Shown: positions 24,401 through 33,976 of the stretch, piece by piece
Numbering within the stretch: the stretch's first letter is position 1
Layout: each line of letters opens with the position of its first letter
Assembly (NCBI GenBank): GCA_942491735.1
Contig: CALOCN010000008.1
Span: 62,001 to 126,000 of the forward strand
Direction of reading: 5' to 3'
Length of the DNA: 64,000 nucleotides
DNA from: CALOCN01 sp942491735
Lineage (GTDB): Bacteria; Eisenbacteria; RBG-16-71-46; JABDJR01
The notes under the pieces: generated by a model
What the model saw: only the letters and a program-made list of their open reading frames with translations
What the model was told of the DNA's origin: nothing
The model's database searches: none
Translations under genes and position numbers: made by a program

Positions 24401-25728
24401 GCGAGGGGGACCTTCATGAGCACCGGTGGTTTCAGCTCCGCGTCCTCGGCGATGTTCCCTTCCTGATCGAACAGGGGCCACTGGCTGGTCGCCATATAGA
24501 CCAGGTCGTCCCCGACCAGGACCCCCAAGGTGGGCTCGTGCCACCGGGGATCGTTCCGGGTCAGCGTGGTCACGGAAACGATCGCGTCCTGGGCGTCGTT
24601 GAGCCGGGCGCTGGCGATCTTGTGGGGCCGGGTCCCGTTCTGGATCGCGATGAGGGCGTTGTCCCTGTAGTAGAGCCCGTCGATCCCCAGGAGGGTGGCG
24701 TCGGCGGGGTAGTCCAGGAGGTCGATGTCCCCATCGGGGGTGATCCGGTACACCCCGTAGGAATAGTCCGCCACGAACAGGACGTCCCCCTTCTCCGGAA
24801 TCGCGATCCCCTGCAACGAGGCGAAGCGGGGTGATTTCACGAAGAGCTCCAGGGCCGACGCCCCCTCACGCAGCACCCAGATCTCTCCCCGCTTGCTGTC
24901 GGTGACGTAGACATCCCCGGACGGGTGAATGGCGAGATCGCCAAACCAGTATTCATCCTCGGATTTGGGGGGCTCGTACCGGGTGAGGTTCCCGGACTGC
25001 AGGTCCATCCGCACCACCGCGGTGCGGCCGTAGTCCCCGGCGTCCACATGGCGCCCGTTCACGGCGGCCGTGGTGCACAGCCACAGGACGCGGTTCTTGG
25101 GGTCCACCTTCATGCCGAAGGCACACCAGAGCCCCGCCTGGGGACCCAGAAATGATTCCACCTCGCCGTCGTGCACCTTGAGCACGATGCTCTCGCGCAC
25201 GCTGCCCACGTACCAGGTGTCCGCGGCGGAATCGTAAGCAACGCTCTCCGGGATGATCCCGGGATAGGCATCCAGGGTGGCCACGACCGTGTTCTCCCCC
25301 ACCGGTTCCGCGTTGGCCTCGAACCGCGCCACCGCGGCCACGATGCGGGGGTCCTCCAGGACCTCGGCGAAGGCCGGGTTGCTGGTCAGATCCACCGCGG
25401 CTTCCATGTTGGCCAGACGCTCCAGCGATTGGGCCGCCGCATCCATGTCACCGGCCTCCACCTGGGCGGCGGCCAGCACGTAGAGGAGGGTCGGGTGATG
25501 CGGACGCAACGCGACCGCTTCGCTCAACAGGCTCACCGCGCCGGCCAGGTCACCGGCGGCGCGGGCAGTCTGGGACTCGCCATAGAGCGCTCGTGACCGC
25601 GCCACCGGATCAACAAACTCCCCGGTAGGCGGCGTCTCCTGAGCCGCGGGGACTCCCGGAGCCAGGACGGAAAGGAGGGTGCACGCGCACACAAGCGCGC
25701 CCAGGAATCGAGCGGGATGGATTCGCAT
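24394..25728 (-). CDS. Exported TPR plus SMP-30-like beta-propeller protein
   Basis: 444 residues with a signal peptide (cleaved about residue 29, PAA-Q). Residues 40-110 carry two TPR-like helical repeats (ARAAGDLAGAVSLLSEAVALRPHH; AQVEAGDMDAAAQSL). From about residue 140 there is a six-bladed SMP-30/gluconolactonase-like propeller with WYVGSV, LAIHPSGDVYVTDSKRGEIW and LFVADYSYGVYRI. Catalytic metal ligands of gluconolactonases are not obvious, so it may be a binding protein. The stop overlaps the end of the reductase gene tail-to-tail by 7 bases. No strong ribosome binding site before ATG 25728. Confidence 0.75.
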   Translation of the reverse strand: MRIHPARFLGALVCACTLLSVLAPGVPAAQETPPTGEFVDPVARSRALYGESQTARAAGDLAGAVSLLSEAVALRPHHPTLLYVLAAAQVEAGDMDAAAQSLERLANMEAAVDLTSNPAFAEVLEDPRIVAAVARFEANAEPVGENTVVATLDAYPGIIPESVAYDSAADTWYVGSVRESIVLKVHDGEVESFLGPQAGLWCAFGMKVDPKNRVLWLCTTAAVNGRHVDAGDYGRTAVVRMDLQSGNLTRYEPPKSEDEYWFGDLAIHPSGDVYVTDSKRGEIWVLREGASALELFVKSPRFASLQGIAIPEKGDVLFVADYSYGVYRITPDGDIDLLDYPADATLLGIDGLYYRDNALIAIQNGTRPHKIASARLNDAQDAIVSVTTLTRNDPRWHEPTLGVLVGDDLVYMATSQWPLFDQEGNIAEDAELKPPVLMKVPLAQ

Positions 25729-25855
25729 GTGTATTGTCGTCCGGCCACAGGGGGGGGTGATGGAGCGAGCCCGCCCGTTGCGAGTGAGCAATCGGACGGG
25801 CTCTCGTGCCTGCAGACCCAGCAGGCGTCGCGGGCCGCCGAAGCGACCCGGGATC

Positions 25856-25864
25856 AGCCTAGCA
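25856..25864 (-). promoter_or_regulatory. Extended -10 candidate for the TPR/SMP-30 gene
   Basis: Minus strand TGCTAGGCT, about 130 bases before the start at 25728. It fits the TGCTAnnnT pattern but with a weak hexamer and a long leader. Confidence 0.3.
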
Positions 25865-25913
25865 CGGGGACCAAGCGACTTGCCGGAGGCTGGATTTTCG
25901 GGGGCTTGGGCGC

Positions 25914-26552
25914 CTACGACTTCCGGCGACGGCGCCGCGCGGCGGCGGAGCCCAGGAGCCCCATGCCGATCAACGCCATGGTGCCGGGCTCGGGAACGGG
26001 AGACGGCTCTCCGCCCATGAAGCCACCGACGGAGAAGTCGTTGTTGCCGGGATCGATCCCGTTGACGGTGTTGTCCGCCCAGAACACGGCCGACTCCACA
26101 AGCACCGATCCGCCGAAATCGACGAACAACTCGCCGTTCCCCTGATGGGAAACGTTGCCGTTGAATCCGAACGAGTAGGCCCCGCCGTTGAGCTCGAGTA
26201 CTCCGTACTCGCCGACCCCGCCGTCGTTGGCTTCGAACAGATCGGTGATCCAGGCGCCGGTCAGCCACTTGCCGCCGTCGTCGATGTTCACGTCGAGAAT
26301 CTCGCGGAGGTCGATCTCGTCGTTCTCGCCGCCGTAGATTCCCAACCCGTCGGTGGCATCCTGCCACAGCATGTTGCCGGCCGGCATGGCGGACGCGGTC
26401 ACCCCGTCGTAGGACCAGGACCCGTTTCCGTCCGCCCCGGACCACATGGCGCTACGGAAATCGATGTCGAGGGGGGAAAGGATGATGCTGGCCGAGGCCG
26501 GAGCGGCGACGACACAACCCATAAGAAGCATGGAAAGGATGACGCGGTGCAT
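25914..26552 (-). CDS. PEP-CTERM exported protein
   Basis: 212 residues. Signal peptide to about residue 22, a beta-rich Gly/Asn/Asp-rich body (WSGADGNGSWSYDG, FGFNGNVSHQGNGE), and a textbook C-terminal PEP-CTERM tripartite signal: VPEPGT, a hydrophobic stretch and RRRRR. Such proteins are processed by an exosortase and released to the cell surface or extracellular polymer. No exosortase is in this window. GGGAG lies upstream of the ATG at 26552. The upstream region (26553-26799) is clearly richer in A+T than the genes and contains an inverted repeat ATTCCTG/CAGGAAT at 26705-26728. Confidence 0.88.
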   Translation of the reverse strand: MHRVILSMLLMGCVVAAPASASIILSPLDIDFRSAMWSGADGNGSWSYDGVTASAMPAGNMLWQDATDGLGIYGGENDEIDLREILDVNIDDGGKWLTGAWITDLFEANDGGVGEYGVLELNGGAYSFGFNGNVSHQGNGELFVDFGGSVLVESAVFWADNTVNGIDPGNNDFSVGGFMGGEPSPVPEPGTMALIGMGLLGSAAARRRRRKS

Positions 26553-26799
26553 GAAGGTTCTCCCTAGTGAGGCTGTCCCTGATGCACATAAGTCTAGGGA
26601 TCCGGAAGAACAAGAATCCACACAAATTCCAACGGGTAAACAAGTTACAGCATTGCCTGTAAATCCGCCCGACGGGAGAACGGGTACCTGTCGCTCTCGT
26701 TGACATTCCTGCGCGCCATCACAGGAATTCGGGCTGTTATTGGGGGATATGGCGCAGGCCGATTGGGGGATTCGGCGGGGGGGCGTTTTCCGCGGGCGA

Positions 26800-28212
26800 C
26801 TAGCTTTCGTCGAAAAGCGGGACCACGCCCTGGTCCGGCGACTCCAGCTTCCCCCCCTGACGGGGCGGCTCGTCGATCCGACCCGGACGCTGAATGCGTT
26901 TGGAGGTCTCGTCCACGACCCGCATCTCCTCGAGTTGACGCCCCATGGGAAGGAGCCGGCTCTCGAACGAACGGATGGCCTTGTTGTAGTTGTCCACCGC
27001 CCCCTGAAGATCCTTGCCCACGCCGGTGAGATGTTCGGCGAACACCCGCGTGCGGTCGTAGAGCGTGCGGGCCGTCTCGGCAATCCGTTCGGCGTTCTCG
27101 GCCATGGAGAGCTGCTGCCAATAGATGGCCACCGTACGCAACAGGGCGACCAGGGTGGTGGGCGTCGCGAGAAGGATCTTGTTGCGCAGGGCATCCACCT
27201 GGAGGTCCGGGTCGTGGGCAAAGGCCGCGGCAAGCAGCGGGTCGCCGGGCAGGAACAGGACCACCATGTCCAGCTCCGAACCCAGCGCGTCCGCATACTC
27301 CCGGGTCGATAGCTGGGTCACATGCCGGCGCAGGTCCTTGGCATGCTGCTGGTAAGCGGCGTCCCGGGCCTCTTCGGCGGTCAACTCCGCCCCCTGCATG
27401 TAGGCGGAGAGCGGGAACTTGGCGTCCACCGCGATCTTCCGGCCCTGCGGCAGGTGCACCACCATATCCGGACGCGCGCCGGTGGGCAGATAGACCTGCT
27501 CATTGAAATCGCAGTGTTCGGTCATTCCGGCCAACTCGGCTACCCGGCGCAGGGCGATCTCTCCCCACTGCCCCCGCGCCCGGGTGGAACCCTTGAGCGC
27601 GGTGGTGAGCGAGGTCGTTTTGTCGTTGAGGGTGGCGGTGGCGGTGGCCAGGGCCTTCATCTGGGTGTCGATCTTGGCGTAGGCACCTTCCCGAGCCTTC
27701 TCGATATCCGAAGTGCGGGTCTCCAGCTTGCCCAGGGTGTCCCGCAGCGGTTCCAGCAGGTTCTCGATGGCCTTCTTCCGTTCCTCGAGGTCCGAGCTGG
27801 CCTCGGTGCGTGCCTTCCCCCACCGTTCCTTGGCCAGGGCGAGGAACTGCTCGTTGTTCCCCTGCAACGCCTCGGCGGCAAGGGCCTTGAAGGCGTTCTC
27901 GAAATCCCGCTTGGACTGATCCAGGAACCCGCGCTGCTCCTCGAGGTGCTCGCGGGTGCTCTGGAGTTCGCGATCGGCCACCGCGGCCCGCTTCTCAAGC
28001 TCCGTTCGAGCCAACTGGGCTTCGGCGTGGGCGGCTTCCAGGGAGATTCGGCGATCCTTCTCCGCCTCCAGTTGGGTCTGGAGGGTGGCCGTGTTCTGGG
28101 CGGTCTGGAGTCGTTCCCGGGCGACGCGGGAACGGGCCCACAGGAGCACACTGAGTCCGGATAGGAGCGCGCCGCCGAGAGCGGCCAGGGAGACGGTCAG
28201 CCAAAGGGGCAC
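26800..28212 (-). CDS. rmuC: DNA recombination protein RmuC
   Basis: 470 residues. An N-terminal membrane helix (about 5-25), a long coiled coil (residues 30-200, rich in Glu, Arg, Ala and Leu), then the RmuC catalytic-like domain: RGQWGEIALRRVAELAGM, RPDMVVHLPQGRKIAVDAKF, and VVLFLPGDPLL. RmuC limits inversions at short repeats and is a predicted PD-(D/E)XK-fold nuclease; the Asp and the DAK motif (VDAKFP) are present. Start is GTG at 28212. The C-terminal tail is Pro/Gly-rich and acidic. Confidence 0.93.
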   Translation of the reverse strand: MPLWLTVSLAALGGALLSGLSVLLWARSRVARERLQTAQNTATLQTQLEAEKDRRISLEAAHAEAQLARTELEKRAAVADRELQSTREHLEEQRGFLDQSKRDFENAFKALAAEALQGNNEQFLALAKERWGKARTEASSDLEERKKAIENLLEPLRDTLGKLETRTSDIEKAREGAYAKIDTQMKALATATATLNDKTTSLTTALKGSTRARGQWGEIALRRVAELAGMTEHCDFNEQVYLPTGARPDMVVHLPQGRKIAVDAKFPLSAYMQGAELTAEEARDAAYQQHAKDLRRHVTQLSTREYADALGSELDMVVLFLPGDPLLAAAFAHDPDLQVDALRNKILLATPTTLVALLRTVAIYWQQLSMAENAERIAETARTLYDRTRVFAEHLTGVGKDLQGAVDNYNKAIRSFESRLLPMGRQLEEMRVVDETSKRIQRPGRIDEPPRQGGKLESPDQGVVPLFDES

Positions 28213-28378
28213 GATAAGCGTCCTTCGCGGTCGTTCGACCTCGCGCCGGGGGAAGGCACGGGGTCGGGATGTACAGGAGGAGGGCTGAGCCGGTTTCCTC
28301 CAGTGTACGGATGCGGCGGTGGATGTAAAGGGAGGGGGGGAACCCGGGCCCGAAGTCGGGGCGGGATACCCGATGCGC

Positions 28379-28384
28379 TATACT
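28379..28384 (+). promoter_or_regulatory. -10 candidate before the secreted two-gene unit
   Basis: TATACT in GCGCTATACTTG, 82 bases before the ATG at 28466. A small GC hairpin follows at about 28395-28410. No clear -35. Confidence 0.35.
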
Positions 28385-28465
28385 TGTGGGTTCGCGGGCT
28401 ACCCCGCCCGCCCCGGCTCCCCAGTTTGTCGCATCCAGCAGGATCACCCCCCCTAGGAGGCATCC

Positions 28466-29017
28466 ATGCCCTCGGCCCGTACCCGCCGAGCCGGACAAGG
28501 TCTTGCCCTTGTCCTGGCCGTCCTGACCCTTGCCGTCGCCGTACCCCTGGTCCAGGGGTCCCGCGCCCCCCTCGCTTCATCGCCCCCCGCCGTCGAGGCA
28601 AGACCGGTGATCTGCACCGTGGACGTGAATTACCCGCTCGAGGTCCAGGTGGTCCCGCTTGGCCCGGTCACCCCGGGTTCCCGGGTCCAGGCCCGGATCG
28701 ACGTGAGCGCCACCACCCCCATCGACGACATCCAGGTTGCCATCAAGGGGGATCCCGGCGTGCGCATCCAGCAGGGCACGTTTGCCCTGGGGACGGCGGC
28801 CGTGGATCGCGCCCCCTCCATGGGCTTCTCGGTGGATGTTCCCACCGACGCCACCGCCAAGTCGGTCACGATCACCGTCCAGGGTCATAGCGACGGCTTC
28901 CCGGTCCAGCGGACCCTGGTCTGGAACCTGGCCCTCCACGGCGGAGAGGTTCGCGAGACCGTGGTCACCGCGGACGGCCGAAGCATCCATCAGGTCCAGG
29001 GGAGGACGATCCGATGA
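28466..29017 (+). CDS. Secreted beta-sandwich protein of unknown function
   Basis: 183 residues. Signal peptide or anchor (residues 12-32, LALVLAVLTLAVAVPLV), then a beta-rich domain with Ser/Thr/Val-rich strands (SRVQARIDVSATTPIDDIQV; AKSVTITVQGHSDG). It looks like an Ig-like or CARDB-like fold but I recognise no family. AGGAGG precedes the ATG. Its stop overlaps the start of the metallopeptidase gene by ATGA, so the two are co-translated and probably work together, for example as inhibitor, chaperone or surface partner. Confidence 0.65.
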   Translation: MPSARTRRAGQGLALVLAVLTLAVAVPLVQGSRAPLASSPPAVEARPVICTVDVNYPLEVQVVPLGPVTPGSRVQARIDVSATTPIDDIQVAIKGDPGVRIQQGTFALGTAAVDRAPSMGFSVDVPTDATAKSVTITVQGHSDGFPVQRTLVWNLALHGGEVRETVVTADGRSIHQVQGRTIR

Positions 29018-32000
29018 CCCGACGTATCCTCCTGCTCGCCATCGGGATGATCGTCTTCGCAACTCCGGCGCTCGCCGACCCCGTGGTCACCGGCCGTTTC
29101 ATCTACGAGGATCGGGTGTGGGACAAGGACGGGTACACCGGCGCGATAGCCAACCTGCCCATCCGGTACGCGGACGTCGAAGTGGTACGCCAGAGCAACG
29201 GGGCGATCCTCGGCACCGGAAGCACCGACGCCGGCGGCAACTACTCCATCGACATCGCCCAAGGGCCCTCGTTCTCGGAGAACGTGTACGTTCGCGTGCT
29301 CTCTTCCACCGACCTGCACGGCGACTACCACATCAAGGTGGTGGATACCTTCGTGCGCTCGGGCGGCACGGTGGACCTCTCCGGGTCCACCGTCTTCGCG
29401 GTGACCACCGGCGCGCAGCTGGTCGAGACCTCCGACGCCGGAACCTGGGGATTCGGGGTCACCGTCATCCAGGATCTGACCGGGTCGGGCGTGGCCCAGG
29501 CCTACAACATCCTCGACAACGCGGTGGACGGGTTCGACTACCTGGCCAGCGCCTCTGGGATCGGCCGCTTCCCCCTCGCTTCGGAGTTCGTGGTCTTCGG
29601 GTGGAACGGCACCGCCGGCTCCAGCGGATCCAACTACTTCTGGCAGGGCATCTTCATCGCCTCCACCCCCAGCGACACCGACGGCTGGGCCGACACGGTG
29701 ATCCTGCATGAGATGGGGCACTGGGCCACCGACATGTTCTCCGAGGCCGATAACCCGGGTGGATCGCATTTCATTGGGGACAACTTCCAGGATCCGCGTC
29801 TCTCCTACGGCGAGGGGTACGCCACCTTCTATTGCGCGCAGGTGCGCGAGTTCGTGGGGGCGCCCAGCCTGTCCATCTACGCGGACATGGCCATTCCCGC
29901 GTTGCCTCCGGCCGCCGGCAACCTGGAGTTCGCCTACGATTTCGAGACCGGGCTCTTCAACACCGGCGCGCCCATCGGCCAGTTGGGCTCGGCCAACGAG
30001 ACCAACGTGACCAGCGCCATGTGGGATGTGGTGGACGGCACGGCCGGCAACGACGCCACGCCCGGGGTGGATGACGACATCCAGGACGATACCGGGGCCC
30101 TGTCCTGGGCCGTGCTGGAGAACCAGCTCACCGTGGAACCGAGCCCTCTCACCGTGGAGGACTTCTACCAGGGTTGGTTCAGCGAACATGGAGCCGGTTT
30201 CCAGCAGACCGAAATGGAATCCTCCTTCGTGGGGTTGGCCGGCATGCCCTTCCACCTGGATCCCCAGGAGCCGGATGGAACGATCGGCACCGCGACCACC
30301 CCCCCCTGCCTGGCCTACACAAACGCCGGAGCCGGGGTGGTCATCAACGAGTGCGACATGGGCCCCGAGGACAAGATCGAGCTCTACAACGCGGGGACCA
30401 CCGCGGTGGATCTCACCGGCTGGGTGCTCAAGGCGGACCGGAACGGCTTCGCCACCGCCAGCTACACGTTCCCCTCCTTCATCCTCTACCCGGGTACGTT
30501 CGTGGTGGTGCACGAGAGCGGAAACCCGGCCAACAACAACTCGGTCCATCTCTACGGGGGAGGCGGGTTCTCCGTGGTGTGGTTCAACACGGACGACGGC
30601 GCCTGCACTCTCGAGGACAACTTCGCCACCCCCGTCGACTTCGTGCGCTGGGACAACGTGAGCGGATCGGACCCCAACAGCACACCGGTTCCGGGCGGGC
30701 TGACCTTCACCGGCACGCTGTTCTCCTCACCGGCCGGCACCAACCTCAGTCGCGACGCGAACGGTCTGGACACCGACGACGCCGGCGACTTCACCGCGAT
30801 CCCGGCCTCGATGGGCGCGCCCAACTTCAACAACTCGACCTACCACACCATCTATCCCGAGGGGGATCAGGACGTCATCTGCGTGCCGCTGCTCGCCGGT
30901 GAGCTGGTCGTGGTCCAGGCCTCGTCCCCGCACTCGGCCGGCGAGCCCCTGATCGAGATTCTGAGCCAGAGCGGGGTCCCCAGCGGGACGGTCACGAACA
31001 CCTTCGGGATCACTACCCTGGCCGAGGTCCAGTTCGTGGCCCCCGCGGACACCACGGTGTACTTCCGCATCAACAACGACGCGCCCTACACGGACTTCGC
31101 TCCCATGGATGTCCTGGTCTACAAACGCCCGGACGCGGCGATCCTGTCCCCGCCGTCCGCGGTGGTGGTGGATCCGGAGAACATGACCGACGTCCTGGAC
31201 GTAGTGGATCTGAGCTGGTTCAACGGCGGCACCTACGACAACGTGGAGGTGTTCCGGGACGGCGGTCTCATCGCCACCCTGCCGGGCGGCAACACGTCCT
31301 ATCAGGATCAGGCCAACCGAGGACTGTACGAGTACTCGGTGCGCGGCGTGATCGGTGGCTCGCCGTCCCTTTCCGCGGCGGCGCCGGGGTTCGCCGGGTT
31401 GATCGATTGTTCGCTGGAAGAGGACTTCGAGTCCGGTGCGGGAGAACTGTTGCTCGACTCGCCGTGGGCGCTCCAGTCCAGCGTCGTGGAAGCCGGCACG
31501 TTCGCCCTCCACGACAGCCCGGTCGGGGACTACGGCAACGACCTCGACATCTCCGCGGAGATCCTGCCCCCCATGGACGTGGTCAACTCCCCCATCCTGG
31601 AGTTCGATCATATCTGTCTCACCGAGGCCACCTACGACTTCGGGTTCCTCGAGATCTCCACCAACTTCGGCGGTTCCTGGAGCCAGCTCGCGGTCTACGA
31701 CATGGATGACCACGCCGGTTGGAACGACGGCGTGGCCAATCCCGGGGACTGGGTGCACGAGTCGATCGACCTCTCCTCGTATGCCGGGGAAAAGATTCGC
31801 CTGCGTTTCCGTCTGGTCACCGACTCGTTCGTTGTCGAGGACGGTTGGTACATCGACAACGTCGCGTTCTCGGACAGCACCTGCGGGGCAATCCTGGCCG
31901 GACCGGAGGACTTCCAGCCCACCGTGACCGGACAGTTGAGCGCGTTCCCCAACCCGTTCCGGGGCCAGTTGCAGCTGGCGCTGGACGTGGAGCCGGGGAC

Positions 32001-32196
32001 GGTGGCCGACATCCAGGTGTTCGACCTGCAGGGACGCCTGGTACGCGACCTGCACACGGGACCGCTGGGGGGTGACGTGGTGGTGCGTTGGGACGGTCTC
32101 AACGACGCGGGGCGTACGGCCCGAACCGGCGTCTATTTCATTCGCGCGCGGGGCCAAGACGTTTCCGCGGTGCGCCGGGTGCTCAAGCTGAACTAG
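29014..32196 (+). CDS. Large secreted gluzincin-type metallopeptidase with lamin-tail domain and FlgD/T9SS C-terminus
   Basis: 1060 residues. Signal peptide (to about 21), an N-terminal beta domain, then HEMGHW (His232, Glu233, His236) with a likely third ligand Glu267 in YGEGYATFY, the HExxH-about 30-E spacing of gluzincins. Residues about 440-560 form a lamin-tail domain (INECDMGPEDKIELYN, LTGWVL). Later come fibronectin-like and jelly-roll-like beta regions (VDLSWFNGGTYDNVEVFRDG; DSWYIDNVAF-type ending). The final 90 residues (FPNPFRGQLQLALD, WDGLNDAGRTARTGVYFIR) are a FlgD-like/T9SS type A sorting domain. Predicted cell-surface or secreted protease. GGGAGG lies before ATG 29014. Confidence 0.85.
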   Translation: MTRRILLLAIGMIVFATPALADPVVTGRFIYEDRVWDKDGYTGAIANLPIRYADVEVVRQSNGAILGTGSTDAGGNYSIDIAQGPSFSENVYVRVLSSTDLHGDYHIKVVDTFVRSGGTVDLSGSTVFAVTTGAQLVETSDAGTWGFGVTVIQDLTGSGVAQAYNILDNAVDGFDYLASASGIGRFPLASEFVVFGWNGTAGSSGSNYFWQGIFIASTPSDTDGWADTVILHEMGHWATDMFSEADNPGGSHFIGDNFQDPRLSYGEGYATFYCAQVREFVGAPSLSIYADMAIPALPPAAGNLEFAYDFETGLFNTGAPIGQLGSANETNVTSAMWDVVDGTAGNDATPGVDDDIQDDTGALSWAVLENQLTVEPSPLTVEDFYQGWFSEHGAGFQQTEMESSFVGLAGMPFHLDPQEPDGTIGTATTPPCLAYTNAGAGVVINECDMGPEDKIELYNAGTTAVDLTGWVLKADRNGFATASYTFPSFILYPGTFVVVHESGNPANNNSVHLYGGGGFSVVWFNTDDGACTLEDNFATPVDFVRWDNVSGSDPNSTPVPGGLTFTGTLFSSPAGTNLSRDANGLDTDDAGDFTAIPASMGAPNFNNSTYHTIYPEGDQDVICVPLLAGELVVVQASSPHSAGEPLIEILSQSGVPSGTVTNTFGITTLAEVQFVAPADTTVYFRINNDAPYTDFAPMDVLVYKRPDAAILSPPSAVVVDPENMTDVLDVVDLSWFNGGTYDNVEVFRDGGLIATLPGGNTSYQDQANRGLYEYSVRGVIGGSPSLSAAAPGFAGLIDCSLEEDFESGAGELLLDSPWALQSSVVEAGTFALHDSPVGDYGNDLDISAEILPPMDVVNSPILEFDHICLTEATYDFGFLEISTNFGGSWSQLAVYDMDDHAGWNDGVANPGDWVHESIDLSSYAGEKIRLRFRLVTDSFVVEDGWYIDNVAFSDSTCGAILAGPEDFQPTVTGQLSAFPNPFRGQLQLALDVEPGTVADIQVFDLQGRLVRDLHTGPLGGDVVVRWDGLNDAGRTARTGVYFIRARGQDVSAVRRVLKLN

Positions 32197-33062
32197 GGTT
32201 CGGCCACCGGCACCAACGTTCCGTCCTCGATGAGGCCGTCGATCACCTCGGCGGCCTCATCGTCGTCCGCGCCCAGTTTCACGATGCGGGCCACCAGGTC
32301 CGCGTGGGTTCGGGGCGTGGCGCGGGCAAAGGCGAGGAGCGTGTGGAGCCCTTCGGTGACCTCGGTGGCGCCCACCGGATACATCACCCGGGGACCATCC
32401 GTTCGGACCAGTTCCAGGAGCAGGGCTTCGGTGGCCTTGGGGCGGATCCCGAGGTCCGGGAGTGTTCCCGGCGGGTTGAGCACCGCCTTGGCAAGCTCGG
32501 TGCCGCTGGCGCCCAGGGCCAGGTGCAGGGCCTCGTGGAGATCCGCCGTCCCGGCCGGTGCGTGGAGGAGCGCCTTGTCCGGGGAAAGACGATAGGCGGC
32601 GCCGCGTCCGGTGGGCGACGGGACCGGTGAGATGCTCCGGTGCAATCCGGCGATCGCGAGTTCCAGCCTGGACAGCGGAAGGACGCGCGGATCCTTCACC
32701 GTCCCGTTGGACACGAGATCTTCCAGGTACGCGCCGAACTCCAGGGCCATGGAGCCGCGTTCCTGGATGCTGCGGTGGAATCGCGCGTGACGAAAGAAGT
32801 CCAGAAGCGGGGCGTGTCCCGTTTCGCGCACCACCAGCACGGTGGTGGCCGGGTATTGCTGGAGGAGCACGGTAAGCGAGCGTGCCGGGCGCTCGGGGTC
32901 CACCTTCCAGGCACGGGGGTCTGGCGTGAGCAGGTGGCCCCGCTCGGTCTCGGTGAGATCCAGACCGGCCAGCGTTTGACCGGGGTCCTTGAGCACCCGG
33001 TCCGTGAAGTCCGGGTCGTAGAGCATGCGTACCATGATGCGGTGCAGAACGACGTGGCTCAT
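32193..33062 (-). CDS. MNIO partner protein (candidate RiPP recognition protein)
   Basis: 289 residues, no signal peptide or membrane helix. It overlaps the upstream MNIO gene by ATGA, the tightest possible coupling. The N-terminus (VRMLYDPDFTDRVLKDPGQTLAGLDLTETE) is helical and resembles partner or leader-binding proteins seen next to DUF692 enzymes; I cannot name a family. The middle repeats short helices (LLQQYPATTVLVVRE, HARFHRSIQERGSMALEFGAYLED). The C-terminus ends with ADDDEAAEVIDGLIEDGTLVPV, like a winged-helix end. By context it would bind or present the substrate of the MNIO enzyme. It meets the metallopeptidase gene tail-to-tail with 4 bases overlap. Confidence 0.65.
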   Translation of the reverse strand: MSHVVLHRIMVRMLYDPDFTDRVLKDPGQTLAGLDLTETERGHLLTPDPRAWKVDPERPARSLTVLLQQYPATTVLVVRETGHAPLLDFFRHARFHRSIQERGSMALEFGAYLEDLVSNGTVKDPRVLPLSRLELAIAGLHRSISPVPSPTGRGAAYRLSPDKALLHAPAGTADLHEALHLALGASGTELAKAVLNPPGTLPDLGIRPKATEALLLELVRTDGPRVMYPVGATEVTEGLHTLLAFARATPRTHADLVARIVKLGADDDEAAEVIDGLIEDGTLVPVAEP

Positions 33063-33940
33063 CCGACTCCCAGGGAGGGCGAGGCCCCGAGAATGTCCGC
33101 GATGCGGGCAAACCCGGGAAGGGTGCCCTGGAGTTCGTTGCGTTCGCACTCGAACACCACCGCTCGCAGGTTGGGACACCTGGGCACCACGTGCTCGAAG
33201 ATCGCCCATGTTTCATCCAGTACCGCCGGGGTGTGATCGTCCTCGATGTAGGACCACCCCTCGTGGGTCATGGGGGTGCCGCCGGCCACGTGCATCTCCA
33301 CAACGCGATCCAGAGGAAAGTCGTCGAGCGCGGTGAGCGGAGGGTGACCGTGGATGCGCTGGTAGATGGCAAGGTGGGCGCAATCCAGGAGCATGCCGGC
33401 GTCGGCGCGCTCCACCACCCGCTTGAAGAAGTCGAGCAGGTGGAGGTCGCCCAGGAAAACGGTCCCGGGTGGGTTTTCGGGCAGGACTTCGTAGCCCACC
33501 GCCTCGCGGAGCTTGACCACGCCCTCGGCCAGGGCGGTCGCGGAGTCGTCGGTGAGAATGGGAGGGAGGAGCAGCATGTGCCCCGGCTCCCGCCCGCCAA
33601 AGTGCCACATCCCCGCATCGCCACAGAACCAGGCCGGTTTCACCGCCTGGGCAATGGCGCACACTTCGTCCAGCCAGGCGTCGCTGAAGTCCTCCGGGTC
33701 GTCCAGGTTGATGTCGAGAAAGTGATAGGTGGTGGGAAGGCCCGCATCCACCCAGGCCTGGGAGTGGCGATCCAGTCCGGAGAGGGTTTCGACACCGAGT
33801 TCAAGAAACTCCGCGTACTGTGGATGGCCGCGCCGAAGGGCCGGAACGTCCAGGCCGTGGGGGGTGTCGCTGGCACCGTACTCGGTGGAGACACCGATGC
33901 CGAGTTTGGGAAGGGATTGGACGCGGGTGTGGAAGGACAT
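33059..33940 (-). CDS. MNIO-family enzyme (DUF692)
   Basis: 293 residues. TIM-barrel metalloenzyme related to MbnB and BufB (multinuclear non-heme iron oxidative enzymes), which modify Cys, Asp or Asn residues in peptide precursors. Family signs: LGIGVSTEYG at the start, FLELGVETLSG, FCGDAGMWHFGG, LLPENPP-like region (VLPENPPGTVFLGD), LLDCAHLAIY, EMHVAGG, YIEDDHT and VFECERNE; the His, Asp and Glu residues there would bind the irons. The likely promoter is leaderless: TAAACT with TGC extension exactly 7 bases before ATG 33940. Coupled to the partner gene downstream. No classical small precursor gene is seen beside it. Confidence 0.85.
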   Translation of the reverse strand: MSFHTRVQSLPKLGIGVSTEYGASDTPHGLDVPALRRGHPQYAEFLELGVETLSGLDRHSQAWVDAGLPTTYHFLDINLDDPEDFSDAWLDEVCAIAQAVKPAWFCGDAGMWHFGGREPGHMLLLPPILTDDSATALAEGVVKLREAVGYEVLPENPPGTVFLGDLHLLDFFKRVVERADAGMLLDCAHLAIYQRIHGHPPLTALDDFPLDRVVEMHVAGGTPMTHEGWSYIEDDHTPAVLDETWAIFEHVVPRCPNLRAVVFECERNELQGTLPGFARIADILGASPSLGVG

Positions 33941-33947
33941 GGCGAGG

Positions 33948-33953
33948 AGTTTA
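33948..33953 (-). promoter_or_regulatory. Leaderless-type extended -10 before the MNIO gene
   Basis: Minus strand TGC-TAAACT followed by 7 bases and the ATG at 33940. No Shine-Dalgarno lies between. It combines both promoter patterns seen in this window. Confidence 0.55.
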
Positions 33954-33976
33954 GCAGGCGCGACAGGCCCAGCCTT

